The notes under the pieces were generated by a model. That model saw nothing but the letters and a program-made list of their open reading frames with translations, was not told the origin of the DNA and made no database searches. Shown here piece by piece: positions 9,250-17,836 of a stretch of 64,000 nucleotides of DNA. Position 1 is the stretch's first letter, and each line of letters begins with the position of its first letter. This DNA is from Roseiflexus castenholzii DSM 13941 (GTDB lineage Bacteria > Chloroflexota > Chloroflexia > Chloroflexales > Roseiflexaceae), in the NCBI RefSeq assembly GCF_000017805.1, contig NC_009767.1, forward strand, positions 4,753,001 through 4,817,000, read 5' to 3'. A program made the position numbers and the translations under genes.

Positions 9250-11570
9250 GTATTTTTCGCACTATCACAACCATCGAATTCCAAAAACTCAGCGAGCGTC
9301 GCTCTCGCGCGGCGATTATAATCTGGCGCATACCTGGCGTAGGCGGCGATGATCTCACCTCGCTCCTCCAGAGCGCGCTGCATGTACGCAGCAATCATCC
9401 CTGCATCATCTGGTTGCGGCACCACGAGACGTTCGCGCAAATAGTCATGATCGTCGAAGTAATACGTCGTAGGACCGAACAGACACGGAGAACCTACTGA
9501 TAGACTTTCGAGCGGAAGCATCGGCGCGCATTCGCTCAAAGTCACATAAAGATTCAGATGCATCTGCGCCAGATAATGTCGCATCAAACCCTGGTCGATG
9601 GGCCGAAAGTGTATATTGCTGCGTATGTTCATAAACTCAGCAAACTCCTGCACACGGTCGGAGGCAGCCGACATGTGAAGAGTCGCACCAGAAAGCGCAG
9701 ACACTGCAGCAATAGAAGCGAAAGGATTCTTGCGCCATCCATCGTAAAGCAACCAGACACCAATGTGTGGACCGCCGGGTAACGGCTCCGAAGGCTTATC
9801 TGGCACCTCGCGCACCATGTTTTGTACAAATCCGGTTCGTATACCACGTTTCGCCATAATCTCAGCCATGCGCGCCTTAACAAACCCCAATTTCCAGATA
9901 GCACCCTCGCGACAAAATCGTTCAACCTGCCGGAAGGATTGCCAGACGTAATCTTCCGTCAATTGCAAGAATGTCCCGTGCCAGATAACAGCAATACGCA
10001 TATTCGGAGCAATCCGACGCAGTGCTGTCACTAAATGATAGTACGTCATCGGAAAACCCTGAATCACTACGACCTGACATCTCGTTTCTGCAAGCAACCA
10101 GGCATATTGCAAACCCGATGCTTCGTCAAGATGATCAGGCAGTTCCAGAATGGTATCAAAGAGATTCTTAGTGGAACTATAAATTCCTCGCCACTCTGGA
10201 TTGACAACCGTAACAACTCCCTGGCTAAAATCTGTCGTCTCGAGCCAACGTCTGAAAGTATCCGGCAACGGAACGGGACGCACGGTAGGAAGCGATTGCT
10301 TCTGCTCTAGCGTCGTAAGATCAATAATAATATCGTGTGCCTGCGAAGCATAGAGGTCAAACCGACGTCGCACATTCCCAAACTGTAACTCGACAATACC
10401 ACTCCATGGGTGCCGCAGCAAGACCAGATGAGCACCATGCTCCGCCGGAATATCAGCCCAACCATACTCTGAAGCAACGAGTGCAGGCATACCCTTCATG
10501 CCACTCCCCTCACGCACCGTCCAGGAACCGTACAATCTGATCTGACCGGCGCTGAGAAAGCCATGATTGTTCCGCACCGCCAGAATCCACGCTTCCGCTC
10601 CCTGGCTGTGCGGATTTTTGCCAATCAACCTCAAACGAACGATACCGTGAGGTAAATGATACATCTGCTCCAGGAGACGAGTGTTCACCCTGGGCACATA
10701 CTGATAAACCAATCCGACAATTCCTTGCCTGATCTTTGAAAGGCCTTTTATTTTCCCAACACTCTGATCGACATATCGCAACGTTTTCGCAGCAATATGG
10801 CCGATAGGCGATCGACGAAACTGCACCATTGCCTGGTAACTCCGTGAGTTCTTGATAGATTCGAGTTCTTCGCTGATAGCACGCGTTCGTTCGACAATGT
10901 TATGTAAGGAATCCAAATCTACATGATGAGTTAACCGATCCATAGAAACTCCGATCTCACTCTGAAACTCATCGGTTCGTTCCGAGAACAGCCTTAACGC
11001 GACACCTCTTGGATCATGACGCGATAGCACAAAAGATCCGTGCTTCCTCCCGAGATAGTCATTGAATAGCGCCCTTCTTACCATGAAGAAGCCATGAAAA
11101 TCCTCCTCAACCCATACGCTGCGATGTTGTTCATACGGATTTCCATACATTTCTCCTTGATCCCAATCATCACCGATGGGAATATTAACAATGACATAGT
11201 TTGAGTGATTAACTGACCATAACAATAACTTCTCTGCATTTTCTCGAGTGAAGTGCTCCAGAACATCACCAAATATCACGACATCCCAGCTTTTGTCTAT
11301 CCTAGAAAAAACTTCGACAGCATCTCCCACCCAGATTTTATTATAGAAAGACGAGTGATAACTCGAAATACTCGGCGCAAAAGCCTCAATCCCCTCGACA
11401 TATACCGACCATTGTTCCGGCAATACTCTACCGAACCAGACATCACAAAACTCACGCACAATGATGCCCCATCTGCCAAATCCAACCCCCACATCAAGCA
11501 CGCGTCGCGGCTCGATCCTCATCAAAACCTCGACACAGAATGGAATATGTTGCCAGTTGCTTGTCCCCAT
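9246..11570 (-). CDS. Methyltransferase, HPWSG-domain and GT4-like fusion
   Basis: 774 residues in three parts. Residues 1 to about 200 are a class I SAM methyltransferase: motif I VLDVGVGFGRWG near 24-35 and FGDVLEH as the post-II motif. Residues about 310-410 form a compact domain (QGAEAWIL, YGSWTVREGSG, HPWSG at 386-390, RRFDLYAS) that also occurs in the amber-interrupted membrane protein. Residues about 440-770 look like a GT-B glycosyltransferase: IAVIWHGTF, HIGVWLLYDGWRKNPF and SECAPMLPLESLSVGSPCLF. The protein could add a sugar and methylate the product; substrates are unknown. It lies 10 nt after the coiled-coil methyltransferase gene and overlaps the next gene by 4 nt. Confidence 0.8.
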   Translation of the reverse strand: MGTSNWQHIPFCVEVLMRIEPRRVLDVGVGFGRWGIIVREFCDVWFGRVLPEQWSVYVEGIEAFAPSISSYHSSFYNKIWVGDAVEVFSRIDKSWDVVIFGDVLEHFTRENAEKLLLWSVNHSNYVIVNIPIGDDWDQGEMYGNPYEQHRSVWVEEDFHGFFMVRRALFNDYLGRKHGSFVLSRHDPRGVALRLFSERTDEFQSEIGVSMDRLTHHVDLDSLHNIVERTRAISEELESIKNSRSYQAMVQFRRSPIGHIAAKTLRYVDQSVGKIKGLSKIRQGIVGLVYQYVPRVNTRLLEQMYHLPHGIVRLRLIGKNPHSQGAEAWILAVRNNHGFLSAGQIRLYGSWTVREGSGMKGMPALVASEYGWADIPAEHGAHLVLLRHPWSGIVELQFGNVRRRFDLYASQAHDIIIDLTTLEQKQSLPTVRPVPLPDTFRRWLETTDFSQGVVTVVNPEWRGIYSSTKNLFDTILELPDHLDEASGLQYAWLLAETRCQVVVIQGFPMTYYHLVTALRRIAPNMRIAVIWHGTFLQLTEDYVWQSFRQVERFCREGAIWKLGFVKARMAEIMAKRGIRTGFVQNMVREVPDKPSEPLPGGPHIGVWLLYDGWRKNPFASIAAVSALSGATLHMSAASDRVQEFAEFMNIRSNIHFRPIDQGLMRHYLAQMHLNLYVTLSECAPMLPLESLSVGSPCLFGPTTYYFDDHDYLRERLVVPQPDDAGMIAAYMQRALEERGEIIAAYARYAPDYNRRARATLAEFLEFDGCDSAKNT

Positions 11571-11580
11571 TCTTCCCTCT

Positions 11581-12648
11581 TCATTCTATCGGCATCTTTA
11601 GAGCATGCCGCAACTGATTGATGAATTCCTCAAAGCGAGCCTGCTGATACATCAATATTCTGTTTTTTCGCTGTTCCTCCTCCAGCGCCGCCTGCGTCGC
11701 CTCCCACTGCTGCTGCATCTGCTGTCCCCGCGCCTCCGCCTCCTCCAGCTCTGCCCGTAGATTTACAATCTGTGAAGACAAATTATTGATGTTCTGCGCC
11801 AACTGTCTGTTTTTTCGCTGTTCCTCCTTCAGCGCCGCCTGCGTCGCCTCCCACTGCTGCTGCATCTGCCGTCCCCGCGCCTCCGCCTCCGCCAGCTCTG
11901 CCCGTAGATTTACAATTTGTGAAGACAAATCATTGATGTTCTGCGCCAACTGGTCGAGTGTCGGTTGTATGTCAGACTCCATCCTGCGCAACAGGTCCAG
12001 CATATCTGACGGCCATGTGTAGACTGGACGAGCAGGATCAAGAATAACCCGATACGGTTGCTGAACGATATACCCTGATGGCAAAACCTCACATTCATAC
12101 CCCAACTGACGATACGCAGCCACAATGTCGTGACACCAGGAACCATCGTGCGCATCTTCGAAGATCTGAACCCCTTGAGCAGGTTCCAGATGAAGCACTT
12201 GCCACTTGCTCACACGCACCAGCTCCGCGAGTACTACACCTACATCCTCTGGACGCGTGTGAATCAATGCCTCGACGGTGTAGACGATATCGAAATGTCG
12301 GTCAGGATACGGCAAAGGACCAACCGGTTCACCTACGATCACATGCTCTGCGATCCACTCCGACGTAGTCCACCGAAGGCACCCTGAGACCATAGCGGCA
12401 CTTTGATCATATCCATACACATCAATACCCTCAATCCGGCTCAGATACTTGAGATGACGACCGGGACCACAACCAAATTCGATCACACGAGCAGGACGGC
12501 TATGCCGCATATAGTCTGCGAGCATAACCCTCTGAATATGATAACAGAGCATATATTTCTGGCGTCGCTCATACTCATCAAACCATTCACTCCCATGGTC
12601 ACGCCAGTACTGATAGTTTTTCGGAACATACACTTGAGAATCATTCAT
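11581..12648 (-). CDS. SAM methyltransferase with duplicated coiled coil (possible chain-terminating enzyme)
   Basis: 355 residues. Residues 1-210 are a class I methyltransferase with motif I VIEFGCGPGRHLK near 55-67 and IVYTVEALIHT further on. Residues 233-281 and 282-330 are two near-identical 49-residue units (QLAQNINxLSSQIVNLRAEL...), exactly seven heptads each, encoded by a 147-bp direct duplication. Start overlaps wzt by 4 nt. Known analogue: WbdD of E. coli O9a, in which a methylating head ends the O-antigen chain and a coiled coil sets its length, while the Wzt C-domain recognises the capped end. The same role here is an inference from layout and architecture, not sequence proof. Confidence 0.85.
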   Translation of the reverse strand: MNDSQVYVPKNYQYWRDHGSEWFDEYERRQKYMLCYHIQRVMLADYMRHSRPARVIEFGCGPGRHLKYLSRIEGIDVYGYDQSAAMVSGCLRWTTSEWIAEHVIVGEPVGPLPYPDRHFDIVYTVEALIHTRPEDVGVVLAELVRVSKWQVLHLEPAQGVQIFEDAHDGSWCHDIVAAYRQLGYECEVLPSGYIVQQPYRVILDPARPVYTWPSDMLDLLRRMESDIQPTLDQLAQNINDLSSQIVNLRAELAEAEARGRQMQQQWEATQAALKEEQRKNRQLAQNINNLSSQIVNLRAELEEAEARGQQMQQQWEATQAALEEEQRKNRILMYQQARFEEFINQLRHALKMPIE

Positions 12649-13976
12649 TCAAACGTTACCTCATAATCTATCGAAATCGGAACAAAGAATTTGTAATGCA
12701 CCGGCCTGGAAATATCAGGCACCACGGAAAACACAGCAGCACCGTCTATCTGATCGAAAAGAATATTATCAGAATAATCTCTTTGCGAAGTACGATTCAG
12801 AGCCACTGACACACCATAGTTACCAATCCTCAGTTGATTGAGAAATTTGAATCGAACAAGCCCTCTGTTTCCAACTCTGAGTATTGGAAACTCTATTCTC
12901 TCATCAAAAGTAGTTGTCCCAAAAAGATCAACGCCTGTAGAATCCCTTACTAGAAACGAACAACTAAAATGGTTCACCTCGATATACGAACGGAACTCTA
13001 CTAGAATCGTAATCATATCACCAAATCTAAAAGAATGAGAGAATTGTCCGTCCTCGTCCAACAATTCCACTCTTTCGATTTGAACGTGACCTGACCCATA
13101 GCGAAGCTTCGCTTTTGCCAGAGAATGAAATGGTATATATCGAGGAAGATGTGCCTCTTTCGACAACATAGCTGCATTTGTCTCTTCACGAATCAGGTTG
13201 AGATACTTATTCATCGTCTCTTCCGCATGCCCTTTGTAAAAAACTTTTCCTTCAACTAGTAGCAAAGCATTTTGACAAACGCTCTTGATAGAGTCAGGCG
13301 AGTGACTGACATACAAAAGCGTCAACCCTTCATCTCGAAGTTGCCGCAATCTTGTCGCACAACGCTGCTGAAACGCAAGATCACCCACAGCAAGAATTTC
13401 ATCAACAATCAGTATGTCAGGATCGAGCGAGACAGCAACCGCAAACGCCAACCGCGCATACATGCCGCTCGAATACACCTTCACCGGCTGATCAATGAAC
13501 TCGCCGATGTCTGCGAATGCGGCAATGTCGTCGAAGCGCGCGTCGATTTCGTCGCGGCTCAGCCCCAGGATCGCGCCGTTGAGGTAGACATTTTCGCGCC
13601 CGGTGAATTCGGGATTAAAGCCGCTGCCGAGTTCAAGCAGCGCCGCCACGCGCCCCTTCACCCGCACTTCGCCTTCGGTCGGCGCCAGGGTGCCGGCAAT
13701 GATCTGGAGCAGCGTGCTCTTGCCGCTCCCGTTGCGCCCGATGATCCCCACCGTTTCGCCGCGCCGCACCTCGAAACTGACGTTGCGCAGCGCCCAAAAC
13801 TCGCGCCCGTAATGCTTGCCGAACCGCCAGAAGAGCATGTGCTTCAGCCGATCCTGCGGTTGGTCGTAGATGCGGTACATTTTGCCGACGTTCTGGACGC
13901 TGATGACCACCTCGTCGGTCGGTGCGGGGAGTGGCGCCGCTTCCTGAGGGAGAATGTCTGCGGTTGGAACTGCCAT
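12645..13976 (-). CDS. wzt: ABC transporter ATP-binding subunit with Wzt-type C-terminal domain
   Basis: 443 residues. Walker A GRNGSGKST at 80-88, signature VYSSGMYARLA at 167-177, Walker B and catalytic glutamate in DILIVDEILAVGD near 187-199. From about 290 on comes a beta-rich domain (VQIERVELLDEDG, GDMITILVEF, DYEVTFE at the end) typical of Wzt, which in O-antigen and teichoic-acid exporters reads the capped end of the glycan. Partner permease is probably the gene at 26329-27180, 12 kb upstream. A good promoter lies at 14053-14081. The ATPase half is GC-rich and the C-terminal half clearly A+T-rich, so the gene may be a mosaic. Confidence 0.93.
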   Translation of the reverse strand: MAVPTADILPQEAAPLPAPTDEVVISVQNVGKMYRIYDQPQDRLKHMLFWRFGKHYGREFWALRNVSFEVRRGETVGIIGRNGSGKSTLLQIIAGTLAPTEGEVRVKGRVAALLELGSGFNPEFTGRENVYLNGAILGLSRDEIDARFDDIAAFADIGEFIDQPVKVYSSGMYARLAFAVAVSLDPDILIVDEILAVGDLAFQQRCATRLRQLRDEGLTLLYVSHSPDSIKSVCQNALLLVEGKVFYKGHAEETMNKYLNLIREETNAAMLSKEAHLPRYIPFHSLAKAKLRYGSGHVQIERVELLDEDGQFSHSFRFGDMITILVEFRSYIEVNHFSCSFLVRDSTGVDLFGTTTFDERIEFPILRVGNRGLVRFKFLNQLRIGNYGVSVALNRTSQRDYSDNILFDQIDGAAVFSVVPDISRPVHYKFFVPISIDYEVTFE

Positions 13977-14052
13977 ATCGCCTGCGTCGCGTGCTGATGC
14001 GCTCTATCCGTATGCGTTTCCGCTCACTTTTGTTTCCTGTCTGCGAGGGGTG

Positions 14053-14081
14053 ATAATAGCATAACCCGGCAGGGATGTCAA
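14053..14081 (-). promoter_or_regulatory. Sigma-70-type promoter upstream of wzt
   Basis: On the minus strand TTGACA (14081-14076) and TATTAT (14058-14053) are separated by 17 bp. This would start transcription about 70 nt before the wzt ATG and drive the wzt-to-left gene string independently of the repeats upstream. Confidence 0.7.
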
Positions 14082-14227
14082 ACGAGCAGCGGCGCCTATC
14101 CACCCCTGCGGGCGCTCAAACGTGGAAACGGGATGTTCGCCAACCGGCGCCCCGTGACCCCACGCGAACCCCGATGATCCCCAAACCCGCACCGCGCGCG
14201 CGTCCATCCTCTGTGCCAGCGCGCCCT

Positions 14228-14575
14228 GTCATTGCGAGACCGGCGCAGCCGGTCGAAGCAATCCCCTCACCTCACCGAGTCATCGCGCGCCGCCGCAGCC
14301 GGTCGAAGCCATCCCCCCGCCGGACTCGCCAGCGCGCGCTGTCATTGCGAGCCGCCGCAGGCGGCGAAGCAATCTCGTCATTGCGCCACCAGCACCGCTG
14401 GTCGAAGCCATCCCCCCGCCGGACTCGCCAGCGCGCGCTGTCATTGCGAGCCGCCGCAGGCGGCGAAGCAATCTCGTCATTGCGCCACCAGCACCGCTGG
14501 TCGAAGCCATCCCCCCGCCCCACCGAGTCATCGCGAGCCGCCGCAGGCGGCGAAGCAATCTCGTCATTGCGCCTT
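14228..14575. repeat. Cluster of REP-like hairpin units
   Basis: Repeated units of the form CATTGCGAG-stem-GAAGCAATC, with stems GACCGGC-GCA-GCCGGTC or GCCGCC-GCA-GGCGGC. Two longer copies (near 14311-14410 and 14411-14510) are almost identical. The same family fills 16.2-16.6, 35-36 and 53.9-54.9 kb. Open frames across it are by-products of the repeats. Confidence 0.9.
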
Positions 14576-16010
14576 AAACCCGCCTACCGGGGGGGGCCTC
14601 TCGCCCTTCGTCATACACCCACGCCACTACCCGATCACGCACTGCAACAACTCCACGGCTGAAGGGATGTCCATCACGACCGACCAGACGTCGGTACCAT
14701 GGGCGCAACCGTTGCCGCATACTGCGCACAACACCCAACACGGCGCGGCGCACAGGTGAGAGGGACGCATCCTCAGAATACCTGTCGGCTTGCCACAAAC
14801 GCGCCACATCCCTTGCGTGACGCGCAAGGCGGATCGCCTCGACCGCGCTGCGCGCCGCGTCGCCTTCCGTCGGAATTGGACGCTCGGCGCCCATCGCGCG
14901 CTCAACCGCGCGCCTGAACAGCATCTCCATGCGATCACCCATTTGATCGATCCGAAAATGGTCAACGATCCGCCGTCGCGCCTGAGCACCCATCGCCGCG
15001 CGACGCGCCGGATCGCGCAACAGACCGGCGAGTGCCGCAACGTATGCCGCTTCTTCGCTCTTGGATGATGGAATAAGCATGCCACAGTCGGGTGTTGCCA
15101 GTTCACGCTGCCCGCCGACATCGGCGACCACCGGAACCATCCCCATCGCCATCGCTTCGTACAACACCAGCGCAATCCCCTCCCGCGCCGAGGGTAGCAG
15201 CAGCACGTCCCCGGCTGCCATAACCTCCCGCACCCGCTCTTCGGGCAACGCGCCGGTCAAGCGGACGTTCTGGAGCAATGGGTCGCGCAGCATCCGCTCC
15301 AACACCGGGCGCTCCGGTCCATCGCCGATAATCAGCGCATGAAAGGCGATACCCTGGCGCGCCACTTCCCGCAGGATGCGCACCGCCAGACGTGGACGCT
15401 TTTCCGACGACAATCGCCCGATCACCAGGATCAGCGGCGCGCGCGGCGGGATGCCGAACGCTCGCCGCAACGCTGCGCGGTCAAAAAGCGCCGGATTCCA
15501 TGCGTCAACATCGATGTTGGCATAGCAGACCTCGATGTGCGCCGGGTCACCGCCGCGCGCGATCATCCAGTCGCGCAAGTCGCGTGAAACGGTGATGCTC
15601 AGATCGAGCCAGGCGGCATGGTCGAGCGACAGGCGCGGATACCCGCCGTCTCGCCAGTGTGGTTCTACTGCGTGCAGTATGTCAAGGAACGCCACATCCC
15701 GGCAACAGGACCGCAGATACGGCAGCAACGCATATCCGAACTGACTGTTGCCGATGAGAACTGCATGAATGCCGCGCGACCTGATCAGGTCGCGCGCGAA
15801 CGCCGGTTGCTGTGCTGGCGCAATGGTCGGATGCAGTGTGACGACATCAGGCGTCAGTTCCTCGAACAATGGGCGCCATTCGTGCTTCGCCGGCAATGTC
15901 GCCACCACGCTGAACCGACAGCCGCGCCGGTTCAACTGACGAATCAGGTCAAGATGGACTCGATCCGCGCCGCCAATCGTCAGCCAGGGCGTTATCAACA
16001 GAATGTGCAT
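14574..16010 (-). CDS. GT4 glycosyltransferase
   Basis: 478 residues with the GT-B layout: ILLITPWLTIGGADRVHLDL at the N-terminus (GGAD near 13-16), LILVIGRLSSEKRPRLAV in the middle, and EGIALVLYEAMAMGMVPVVADVGGQREL near 277 carrying the E-x7-E donor-site pair. It strongly resembles the C-terminal half of the 2711-4981 protein. The last 20 or so residues run to the edge of a hairpin repeat and have no obvious fold, so the natural C-terminus may have been altered by the repeat. ATG start at 16010. Confidence 0.9.
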   Translation of the reverse strand: MHILLITPWLTIGGADRVHLDLIRQLNRRGCRFSVVATLPAKHEWRPLFEELTPDVVTLHPTIAPAQQPAFARDLIRSRGIHAVLIGNSQFGYALLPYLRSCCRDVAFLDILHAVEPHWRDGGYPRLSLDHAAWLDLSITVSRDLRDWMIARGGDPAHIEVCYANIDVDAWNPALFDRAALRRAFGIPPRAPLILVIGRLSSEKRPRLAVRILREVARQGIAFHALIIGDGPERPVLERMLRDPLLQNVRLTGALPEERVREVMAAGDVLLLPSAREGIALVLYEAMAMGMVPVVADVGGQRELATPDCGMLIPSSKSEEAAYVAALAGLLRDPARRAAMGAQARRRIVDHFRIDQMGDRMEMLFRRAVERAMGAERPIPTEGDAARSAVEAIRLARHARDVARLWQADRYSEDASLSPVRRAVLGVVRSMRQRLRPWYRRLVGRDGHPFSRGVVAVRDRVVAWVYDEGREAPPGRRV

Positions 16011-16209
16011 GGCGCTTCTCCATCCGCGCGCTTACAAACGTTTCTCCTCCGGCAGCGCGGGGGCGGAAGACGGGCAACGCTCCCTCTCCGGAGCGGGTTC
16101 AAGGTCAGACCGCGCGCATACCCATCGCGGGCAGGCATGGCGGGGGGATGCACTGTTGTGCCCTCACCCCCTGCCCCTCTCCCGCACGCAGGAGCGGGGC
16201 GACCGGCGC

Positions 16210-16615
16210 CGCGCGTGTCCATCCTCTGTGCCCGTGCGCCCTGTCATTGCGAGACCGGCGCAGCCGGTCGAAGCAATCCCCCCACCGGACGCGCCCGTGC
16301 GCCCTGTCATTGCGAGACCGGCGCAGCCGGTCGAAGCAATCCCCTCACCCCACCGAGTCATCGTGCGCCGCCGCAGCCGGTCGAAGCAATCCCCCCGCCC
16401 CACCGAGTCATCGCGCGCCGCCGCAGGCGGCGAAGCAATCCCCCCGCCCCACCGAGTCATCGTGCGCCGCCGCAGCCGGTCGAAGCAATCCCCCCGCCCC
16501 ACCGAGTCATCGCGCGCCGCCGCAGCCGGTCGAAGCAATCCCCCCGCCCCACCGAGTCATCGCGCGCCGCCGCAGGCGGCGAAGCAATCCCCCCGCCGGA
16601 CACGCCCGTGCGCCG
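16210..16615. repeat. REP-like hairpin repeats with a 50-bp tandem section
   Basis: Five nearly regular 49-50-bp units begin CACCGAGTCA at 16351, 16401, 16450, 16500 and 16550. Each contains a GCA-triloop stem and GAAGCAATCCCC. Two longer units precede them. Some stems are matched (CCGGC-GCA-GCCGG; CCGCC-GCA-GGCGG) and some are hybrid and mismatched, showing recombination between subtypes. Confidence 0.9.
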
Positions 16616-16671
16616 GGGGGGTCGGTCTACCCTTAACTCCGGAGCGAGGGAACGAGGCGCCATTCCACCAT

Positions 16672-17832
16672 TCACGCGCTTCTCCCAATCGCTCCGATCA
16701 TCCGCGCAAATCGTTCTGCCTGACGCTCCGTTGTGAAGCGGGCAAGCACATCAGCGCGCGCCGCCTCACCCATCCGCCGCCGCAACTCCGGGTCGCGCAG
16801 CAACCGTATCAGCGCCGAAACCCATTCGTCGCGCGTGGCTGCCAGCACCCCTGTCACACCCTCATCAATCGCATCCCGGTATGGTTCGAGCCGAACCGCA
16901 ACCGTCGGCACACCTACCGCCGCGGCTTCCAGATATTTGACGGCGCTCTTGCCACGGCGCTGCGGGTTATCGACCAGCGGCGCGATATTAATGTCAACCG
17001 CCGCGATGTGGCGCGGTAGATCGCGCCAGTCGACCACCGGACGCCGCTCGATGCGGTCACACACCGACACATCTGTCAGTTCCGGCGGTAATGTCACCTC
17101 GCCGTAGCAGCGCAATCGCGCTTCAGAACATTCCTCCAGCGCCATGCGCAGGGCAGCGCCGACGGTCGCAATATCCTCATCGTGAACATGCGCATGCCCG
17201 CAAAAGTACCCGATAACCGGTTGTGCGCGCAACGGGCGTTGCTGTCGCTCATCGAACGCGACGCGCGACAGCGCAACCTGTTCGCGCGACAGCACATTCG
17301 GGCTGACGAACGATGGACGGCGAACATCGGCGGATGCCAGCGCCGCAAGGAATGGCGTCGAAAGGATCAACGCATCGGACAGGCGCATCAATCGCCGCAT
17401 ACCGCGCGCCGCGCGCAGGAGGCGGGCAATCGTCACCGGATCGTGATGACGGTCGAGAAAATTGTACTCGCGCTCACGCTCATCCCACACCAGGTCGTCG
17501 CTATCGAACACCAGCGGAATGCGACGCAACCGGGCGGCAACGACAAGCGGCAACGTCAGCGCCGCCAGCGGCAGACGATGCACAATCAGCAGATCGACCT
17601 GCGACAGATCGTAGAGTCGCGCCGAGTCGTGCAGCGCAACGGCATCCGCCGCCAGACCGGCGATCTGCGCCTGCTCCACCTGATGCCAGACGCGGTAGCG
17701 CGTTGCAGCGCCAGGATGAAGGTAGACAAACCGGATGCGCGGCGGTGAGCGGCGCGGCGCCGTGACTGTTCGCGGCAGAGCGGCAACGGCGCGCAGCAGG
17801 GCAGGCAGGCGTTGGCGCAGTCGAGTCATCAT
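16672..17832 (-). CDS. Glycosyltransferase, GT4-like, with DSDD-type N-domain
   Basis: About 386 residues from the ATG at 17832, which has GGTGAG just upstream and lies 4 nt after the preceding stop. N-terminal region RIRFVYLHPGAATRYRVWHQVEQA, then LVFDSDDLVWDER, and a C-terminal GT-B half with DINIAPLVDNPQRRGKSAVKYLEAAAVGVPTVAV. The protein at 20406-21575 is a clear paralogue with the same landmarks (YDTDDLNWDER, NLAPLVDNPHRRAKSAVKFLEAA). This pair probably adds related sugars; substrates are not deducible. Confidence 0.85.
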   Translation of the reverse strand: MMTRLRQRLPALLRAVAALPRTVTAPRRSPPRIRFVYLHPGAATRYRVWHQVEQAQIAGLAADAVALHDSARLYDLSQVDLLIVHRLPLAALTLPLVVAARLRRIPLVFDSDDLVWDEREREYNFLDRHHDPVTIARLLRAARGMRRLMRLSDALILSTPFLAALASADVRRPSFVSPNVLSREQVALSRVAFDERQQRPLRAQPVIGYFCGHAHVHDEDIATVGAALRMALEECSEARLRCYGEVTLPPELTDVSVCDRIERRPVVDWRDLPRHIAAVDINIAPLVDNPQRRGKSAVKYLEAAAVGVPTVAVRLEPYRDAIDEGVTGVLAATRDEWVSALIRLLRDPELRRRMGEAARADVLARFTTERQAERFARMIGAIGRSA

Positions 17833-17836
17833 CGGC

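Noticed and set aside
14228..14575. Intrinsic terminators in the REP-like blocks
   Set aside because: Stems are strong but are not followed by T tracts on either strand, and they occur in many tandem copies.
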